Source: Tolypothrix brevis GSE-NOS-MK-07-07A (lineage in GTDB: Bacteria > Cyanobacteriota > Cyanobacteriia > Cyanobacteriales > Nostocaceae). Taken from it: a stretch of 64,000 bases of DNA. Position numbers and translations under genes: made by a program. This document shows positions 59,415 to 64,000 of the stretch, piece after piece (the first letter of the stretch is position 1; every line of letters begins with the position of its first letter). The notes beneath the pieces were generated by a model, which saw only the letters and a program-made list of their open reading frames with translations, made no database searches and was not told the origin of the DNA. The DNA lies in the NCBI GenBank assembly GCA_019358985.1, contig JAHHIJ010000016.1, positions 62,001 through 126,000 of the forward strand, read 5' to 3'.

Positions 59415-61382
59415 TTATTGCGGGCGTTGAATAATTGTTTCTAATACCCGACGCTTGTCTTTGGGGTTAATGCCAATTAAACGTACATATTCCCCTTCGT
59501 ATTCTGTAAGGTGTCCTTCCAAAGCAGCGATGGCTTCTCTGTCAGAATTGCCCTGAATTTGACCACTGCTTGTCCAAGAACCGGTGCGGAATCGGCGCTT
59601 GTCTACGTGTTCGATGCTGATTTTGCTACCTTGAGCCATCAACTGCCGTAGTTGGTCTATGACTTCTGAGCTTAACCGGCTGCTGGCATGGGTGGAAGTG
59701 CTACTTGAGCTACTTGCCGCCATCTGGTTATCGCTACCGCTAGGCTGTGCTACACTGTCATCCGGTCTTTGAATAATGGTTTCTAAAACTCGTTTTTTCG
59801 CTTTTGGTTCAATGCCAATTAAGCGTACATATTCCCCTTGGTATTCTGTAAGGTATCCTTCCAAAGCAGCGATCGCTTCTGTTTGGGAATTACTCGGAAT
59901 TGGACCGCAGCTAGACCAAGAACCTGTACGGAATCGGCGCTTGTCTACGTGTTCCGCGCTGATTTTGCTACCTTGATTGATTAGTTGCCGCAGTTGATCT
60001 ACCACTTCTGAACTTAACCGGCTGGTTGCCTTAGTGGAAGTGCTACTTGCGACAAACTTATTACCCAAGCCTTGAGTTCCATTGCCATCCGGTCTTTGGA
60101 TGATGCTTTCCAAAACCCGCTTTCTGGCTTTTGGCTCAATTCCCACTAACCGGACGTACTCGCCGCTGTGTTCAGCTACACAAGCTTCTAAAGCGGAAAT
60201 TACTTCTCTTTCATTACTTGAAGCAATGGGAGTGCAACTTTGCCAAGAACCGGTACGGAACCGCCGTGCATCTACGTGTTCCATGCCAATTTTGTAACCA
60301 CCATTTAAGAGCTGGCGGACTTGAGCGATCGCTTCATCACTCAATGAAGTAGAACTACCGCTGTAGCTACTAGTACCGGAAGAAGTGGCACTTTTTACAT
60401 TTAACTTAGGTGTCCCGCCATTTTGAACTATACCATCTGGTCTTTGGATGATAGTTTCTAATACGCGACGCTTGCCTTTGGGATCGATACCAAATAGTCG
60501 GACAAACTCACCACTGTGTTCGGTTAGACAGTCTTCTAAGGCAGCGATCGCTTCACTGGTTGAATTAGTTGCGATCGGACTACAGCTAGTCCACGAACCA
60601 GTACGGAACCGCCGCGCATCTACGTGTTCTGTACCAATTTGGTACCCTTGCTCTAAAAGATGCCGCACTTGTTGCACCGTCTGGGAACTCAAGTTAGAAC
60701 TCGATACAGATCCGTTGCCAGTGTAGCCATTACTGCCGTTGGTTTTATATGAACTAGTCATTTCATTCCGAATGTTTCTAATACATTTGTTATCCGCAGC
60801 ACAGAGATAACCTGATCTCAGTGCTTGATTTATACCTACTACATGATGAGAAAATTCCTTGTCCTGAGCTTGCACATCTGGTAAGCGATCGGCTTGCTGC
60901 TGGTTAGTAATTATCGCTCCCGAAGGGACATATTTTCCCGGTGGAATTTCTACATCTTGAATCAAAGCGTGCATCATCACGATGCAACCATTTCCTACTC
61001 TGGCGTTAAACACCGTGGAGCGAAAACCAATAAAGCACTCATCCCCTACGTATGCAGGTCCATGAATTAAAGCCATGTGGGTAATGGAAGCATCTTTGCC
61101 AATCCATACCGAGTAGGAATTGTCATCATCACCAATTACTCTGCCTTGCTCTAACCCGTGAATCACAACACCATCTTGAAGATTGGTGTTCTCACTGATA
61201 TGAAAAGGCGTACCTTCATCAGCTCTAATTGAAGTTCCCGGAGCGACGATTACATTCGCACCAATCCGCACGTCCCCAATAACGTTAGAAAATGGATGGA
61301 TATAAGCTGTTGGATCGATATTTGGCTCTGCCAAATTTCTTGACCACGGGGTTGGGGGAGCCGCTGTGCTGCGGACTGCCAT
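59415..61382 (-). CDS. ccmM: carboxysome scaffold CcmM with four RbcS-like modules
   Basis: A 655-residue CcmM. Residues 1-200 form a gamma-carbonic-anhydrase-like trimer domain ([35 protein letters not shown]). Four RbcS-like (SSUL) modules follow, each starting LSxE/Q and containing EHVD(A/K)RRFRTGSW, at about 230-315, 347-430, 460-545 and 575-655. These bind RuBisCO and nucleate the carboxysome core. Cys267/Cys285 and Cys383/Cys401 give a redox pair in modules 1 and 2; module 3 has one Cys and module 4 none. Met208 at 60761 can serve as internal start for the short form (M35-like, here about 448 residues). Confidence 0.95.
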   Translation of the reverse strand: MAVRSTAAPPTPWSRNLAEPNIDPTAYIHPFSNVIGDVRIGANVIVAPGTSIRADEGTPFHISENTNLQDGVVIHGLEQGRVIGDDDNSYSVWIGKDASITHMALIHGPAYVGDECFIGFRSTVFNARVGNGCIVMMHALIQDVEIPPGKYVPSGAIITNQQQADRLPDVQAQDKEFSHHVVGINQALRSGYLCAADNKCIRNIRNEMTSSYKTNGSNGYTGNGSVSSSNLSSQTVQQVRHLLEQGYQIGTEHVDARRFRTGSWTSCSPIATNSTSEAIAALEDCLTEHSGEFVRLFGIDPKGKRRVLETIIQRPDGIVQNGGTPKLNVKSATSSGTSSYSGSSTSLSDEAIAQVRQLLNGGYKIGMEHVDARRFRTGSWQSCTPIASSNEREVISALEACVAEHSGEYVRLVGIEPKARKRVLESIIQRPDGNGTQGLGNKFVASSTSTKATSRLSSEVVDQLRQLINQGSKISAEHVDKRRFRTGSWSSCGPIPSNSQTEAIAALEGYLTEYQGEYVRLIGIEPKAKKRVLETIIQRPDDSVAQPSGSDNQMAASSSSSTSTHASSRLSSEVIDQLRQLMAQGSKISIEHVDKRRFRTGSWTSSGQIQGNSDREAIAALEGHLTEYEGEYVRLIGINPKDKRRVLETIIQRPQ

Positions 61383-61419
61383 TCTAGATTCCTCCTAACT
61401 TAAGCTTTTTCTCAAAAGT

Positions 61420-61449
61420 CGTAGAGACGTTCCACCGGAACGTCTCTAC
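61420..61449. repeat. palindrome between ccmL and ccmM
   Basis: GTAGAGACG-TTCCACCGGAA-CGTCTCTAC, followed by a heptamer patch (TTGACTC type) at about 61468-61502. It lies in the ccm operon and could affect the relative expression of ccmM. Confidence 0.75.
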
Positions 61450-61502
61450 AAAAGTCAATAGTCAATATTTTTGACCCTTGACTCTTGACTCTTGACTTTT
61501 GA

Positions 61503-61805
61503 CTACCGATACTGGTCTTTTTTGCTATATATAAGGCGATCTTCAACGTAAACTGTATCAATTATCGCCACTACAGCTGCATCCACCGGACGCTGTTCAT
61601 TGCCCAGAACTTGACGAGCAGCATTGCCACGACTTATAAGCACCCACTCATCGAATCCAGCACCAACACTATCAGCTGCCACCTCATATTCTGGCAAAAT
61701 TTGCCCTTCTTCATTTATTAACTGCAACAACAGTAGTTTGAGACCTCTAAGACTTGGATCTTTTTGTGTACTAACTACTGTGCCGCGAACCTTGGCAATT
61801 TGCAT
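61503..61805 (-). CDS. ccmL: carboxysome vertex protein CcmL
   Basis: A 100-residue pentamer-forming EutN/CcmL protein. Start MQIAKVRGTVVSTQKDPSLR, core EYEVAADSVGAGFDEWVLIS and RGNAARQVLGNEQRPVDAAV are all as in CcmL. Pentamers cap the vertices of the icosahedral shell. It lies 6 bp after ccmK2 in the operon. Confidence 0.95.
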   Translation of the reverse strand: MQIAKVRGTVVSTQKDPSLRGLKLLLLQLINEEGQILPEYEVAADSVGAGFDEWVLISRGNAARQVLGNEQRPVDAAVVAIIDTVYVEDRLIYSKKDQYR

Positions 61806-61811
61806 TACAAA

Positions 61812-62156
61812 TTACGGTCTTCTGCCGTAGGGACGAATGGCGTTAACATTCTCCCGGAATTGCTCTACGTCTTCTGTATAACGAATTGGCAGGACATATT
61901 CCAGGTTTTCGTGGGGACGAGCAATGATGTGAGTAGACAGAACTTGTCCCCCATTAACTCGCTTGACTGATTCAACTCCTGCTCCTACCGAAGCTTGGAC
62001 TTCTGATACATCTCCCCGGACAATCACGGTAACGCGACCACTACCGATTTTCTCATAGCCGACTAGGGTGACACGGGCAGCTTTCACCATTGCGTCAGCA
62101 GCTTCCACTACTGCTGGAAAACCTAGCGTCTCTACCATTCCTACTGCGATTGACAT
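61812..62156 (-). CDS. ccmK: carboxysome shell protein CcmK (second copy)
   Basis: A 114-residue BMC-domain hexamer subunit ([20 protein letters not shown], pore [24 protein letters not shown]). It is about 85% similar to the first copy by eye but carries a 12-residue tail ([12 protein letters not shown]). Such tails influence hexamer stacking or partner binding. Both copies are needed to make flat facets. Confidence 0.95.
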   Translation of the reverse strand: MSIAVGMVETLGFPAVVEAADAMVKAARVTLVGYEKIGSGRVTVIVRGDVSEVQASVGAGVESVKRVNGGQVLSTHIIARPHENLEYVLPIRYTEDVEQFRENVNAIRPYGRRP

Positions 62157-62372
62157 TTTTTTTTAATCCTTAATTAAGTTTCATTTCGATGAACACAAAC
62201 AGCTACTAGGCTGACAATTCGTCAATAGATGCGTGATGCCTGTTTAACTAGTGCAGCACTACAAAAATAATTAGACAGCCATAAACAGAAAAAAAAGTAG
62301 TTTTTATAAGCATTTCTGCCTTCTGCCTTCCGACTTCTGCCCTCTGACTTCAGCATAGCTGCCTTCTAGCTT
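62157..62372. other. spacer between the two ccmK genes
   Basis: A 216-bp gap with a T8 run directly before ccmK2's start and a CTTCTGC-type heptamer tract at about 62311-62345 near the end of the first copy. No gene is seen. Confidence 0.5.
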
Positions 62373-62681
62373 TTAAGTGCGAAACTGTTCTACAGCCTCG
62401 GTGTATCGAATCGGCAATACATATTCTAGGTTTTCGTGGGGACGAGCAATGATGTGAGTTGATAACACTTCACCACCATTTACTCTTCTGGCTGCTTCAA
62501 CCCCGGCTGCAACCGAAGCTTGTACTTCAGACACATCTCCCCTCACAATTACGGTGACGCGAGCGCTACCGATTTTCTCATAGCCTACCAAGGTGACGCG
62601 AGCGGCTTTTACCATCGCGTCCGCAGCTTCTACTACTGCCGGAAAGCCTTTTGTTTCAATCATCCCAACTGCAATTGGCAT
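62373..62681 (-). CDS. ccmK: carboxysome shell protein CcmK (first copy)
   Basis: A 102-residue BMC-domain hexamer subunit, the first gene of the ccm operon. It has [20 protein letters not shown], pore motif KIGSAR, and ends [10 protein letters not shown] with no tail. The ATG at 62681 gives the canonical start; the frame is open to 62696. Confidence 0.95.
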   Translation of the reverse strand: MPIAVGMIETKGFPAVVEAADAMVKAARVTLVGYEKIGSARVTVIVRGDVSEVQASVAAGVEAARRVNGGEVLSTHIIARPHENLEYVLPIRYTEAVEQFRT

Positions 62682-63267
62682 CCCAAAACTCCTCAAAAAT
62701 TAATGCAATCAGTACTGTAATCGGAAAATATTTACGGGAATACTCAGTTTGAGTTGTAAAAGCATTTCCGTTATTAAGCATAGAAAAGCTTTGCGTTTCT
62801 GGCAATATAAGTTCCTATAATAGTTTATGATAATATAGTTTTAAAATTCTTAATATAAATTTATGTAGCGATCTCAGCAATCAAAATACACAGATTGCTA
62901 GAGCAACCACTTGTGTTTTATAATTTTTTAATTACATTTGTTAAATCTAAGTTCATAAAGACTGCTATTCCAAGTCCAAGGAGAATGACAAGCAGACGAA
63001 AACTTTTGCTACGTCCGTCTTTTGTGGAATTTTGTTGTATATAAAAGTACGGCAATAAAAATAGATAAAATTATTTAATATCTAATATAAATAGACGATA
63101 TAAAATCTAAAATAGGAGTCCTATATAAAAAACAAGGAAAGATTTTGATTGTTAAATAAATTGTTCGGTGAAAAATGTAAAGTAAAAGACAAGAAAAATA
63201 TGAGAATGAAAATAAATATTTTTCTGATGAAAGATTAATCAGCAAGAAGTCGTAAAAGGAAATTTCA
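62682..63267. promoter_or_regulatory. divergent ccm-ndhF control region
   Basis: This 586-bp AT-rich region separates ccmK and ndhF, which are transcribed away from each other. It must hold both promoters. Inorganic-carbon genes of this kind are commonly controlled by LysR proteins; I note several TTA-N7/8-TAA-like spacings but cannot single one out in such AT-rich DNA. No gene is seen. Confidence 0.5.
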
Positions 63268-64000
63268 ATGAATCAGTTTCTCTTCTCAACAAGTTGGTGT
63301 GTACCTCTTTATAGCTTAATAGGCGCAATTTTAACATTGCCGTGGGCAATGGGAATAATTAAGCGTACAGGACCAAGACCAGCAGCCTATTTAAACATAT
63401 TGACGACTGTATTCGCTTTTGTTCACAGTCTATTTGTATTTATAGATATCTGGAATAGAGAACCGGAAACTTTTACGATCGCCTGGTTAAAAGTTGCAGA
63501 TTTGGACTTATCTTTTGCCTTAGACATTTCACCAATAAGTATTGGGACATCATTTTTAATCACGGCATTAAGTCTGTTAGCACAGATTTATGCCTTAGGT
63601 TACATGGAAAAAGATTGGGCACTAGCTCGTTTTTTCGCCATGATGGGATTCTTTGAAGCAGCGTTGAGTGGTTTAGCCATCAGTGACTCGTTGTTTCTCA
63701 GCTATACTTTGTTAGAAGTCTTAACCCTTTCCACTTACTTGCTGGTAGGGTTTTGGTATGCTCAACCTTTGGTAGTGACAGCAGCACGAGATGCCTTTCT
63801 CACCAAACGGGTAGGAGATTTATTGCTGTTGATGGGAGTAGTTACCCTTTCCACAATGGCAGGTAGTTTAAACTTTTCCAATTTATATGAATGGGCGCAA
63901 ACAGCAAACTTAAATCCGTTAACATCAGCTTTACTGGGTTTAGCATTAATAGCAGGACCGGCTGGTAAATGCGCTCAATTTCCCTTGCATTTGTGGTTAG
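63268..64000 (+). CDS. ndhF: NAD(P)H-quinone oxidoreductase subunit NdhF, partial at window end
   Basis: A 244-residue partial protein starting MNQFLFSTSWCVPLYSLIGA at ATG 63268. It contains the ND5-type core TALSLLAQIYALGYMEKDWA, LFLSYTLLEVLTLSTYLLVG and AGPAGKCAQFPLHLWL, with the conserved Lys of the quinone/proton channel. The frame is open to the window edge. NdhF paralogues of this type (F3/F4) belong to NDH-1MS complexes that drive CO2 uptake. The position opposite the ccm operon supports that role; the next genes should be ndhD and a CO2-hydration protein. Confidence 0.88.
   Translation, partial: MNQFLFSTSWCVPLYSLIGAILTLPWAMGIIKRTGPRPAAYLNILTTVFAFVHSLFVFIDIWNREPETFTIAWLKVADLDLSFALDISPISIGTSFLITALSLLAQIYALGYMEKDWALARFFAMMGFFEAALSGLAISDSLFLSYTLLEVLTLSTYLLVGFWYAQPLVVTAARDAFLTKRVGDLLLLMGVVTLSTMAGSLNFSNLYEWAQTANLNPLTSALLGLALIAGPAGKCAQFPLHLWL

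Noticed and set aside
59105-59444. Plus-strand frames within the ccmN-ccmM gap
   Set aside because: They are translations of low-complexity direct repeats.
62682-63267. Specific LysR binding boxes
   Set aside because: TTA-N-TAA words are too common in AT-rich DNA to single out one by eye.

Overview
This looks like chromosomal DNA of a cyanobacterium, most likely a filamentous member of the Nostocales. It is AT-rich, dense in the octamer GCGATCGC (HIP1), and carries beta-carboxysome genes, tocopherol genes, Vipp1/PspA proteins, menB and an NdhF subunit. It also holds heptanucleotide repeat arrays (STRR-type) and many 28-29 bp palindromes of the type found in Nostoc, Calothrix and Tolypothrix relatives. 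No heterocyst gene is present, so the order is inferred from repeats and gene content.

Layout. 0-13 kb is housekeeping: glutathione transferase, an unknown papain-like protein, menB, a DciA-like protein, a SPOR-domain protein, tandem PspA/Vipp1 genes, thioredoxin, a class I aminotransferase, a PEP-CTERM protein and uvrC. 13-18 kb is a surface-polysaccharide block (epimerase relic, GtrA-GT2 fusion, GT-C-like membrane protein, intact epimerase). 18-30 kb holds rlmN, decayed gene fragments, a GH15/phosphorylase-kinase-like protein, mgtE, tRNA-Pro, rpoZ, a fasciclin protein and a GH13 amylase. 30-37 kb is accessory: a subtilase, an intact ParDE pair, a decayed ParDE pair, a GIY-YIG protein, a two-gene CHAT-protease/membrane-protein unit and a Uma2 protein. 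37-42 kb holds cobA-hemD-coaE, split TPR genes and two tocopherol genes. 42-50 kb has a KtrB/KtrA potassium system, TPR proteins, polyphosphate glucokinase, an SDR, truncated genes and transposon relics. 50.8-56.1 kb is a probable uracil-catabolism (URC) cluster invaded by a toxin-antitoxin module. 56.3-62.7 kb is the ccmK-ccmK-ccmL-ccmM-ccmN-ccmO operon with a LysR gene downstream. A divergent ndhF runs off the right end.

How genes work together. The ccm operon encodes shell (CcmK, CcmL, CcmO) and core (CcmM, CcmN) of the beta-carboxysome; the divergent NdhF probably belongs to a CO2-uptake NDH-1 complex. The URC-type genes (GTP-cyclohydrolase-II-like, DUF1688, UPRTase, ureidoglycolate-lyase-like) suggest salvage of nitrogen from uracil. 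The best candidate for an undescribed system is 34.06-35.96 kb: a caspase-like CHAT protease with a C-terminal helical adaptor domain, followed 17 bp later by a membrane protein with the same domain at its N-terminus and a beta-trefoil-like domain predicted outside the membrane. This fits a sensor-effector pair joined by like-with-like domain contact.

Repeats strongly shape the window. Palindromes with conserved arms and swapped centres sit between genes and also inside coaE. C-rich low-complexity tracts are translated inside an aminotransferase and at the start of hemD. At least nine gene relics are visible.
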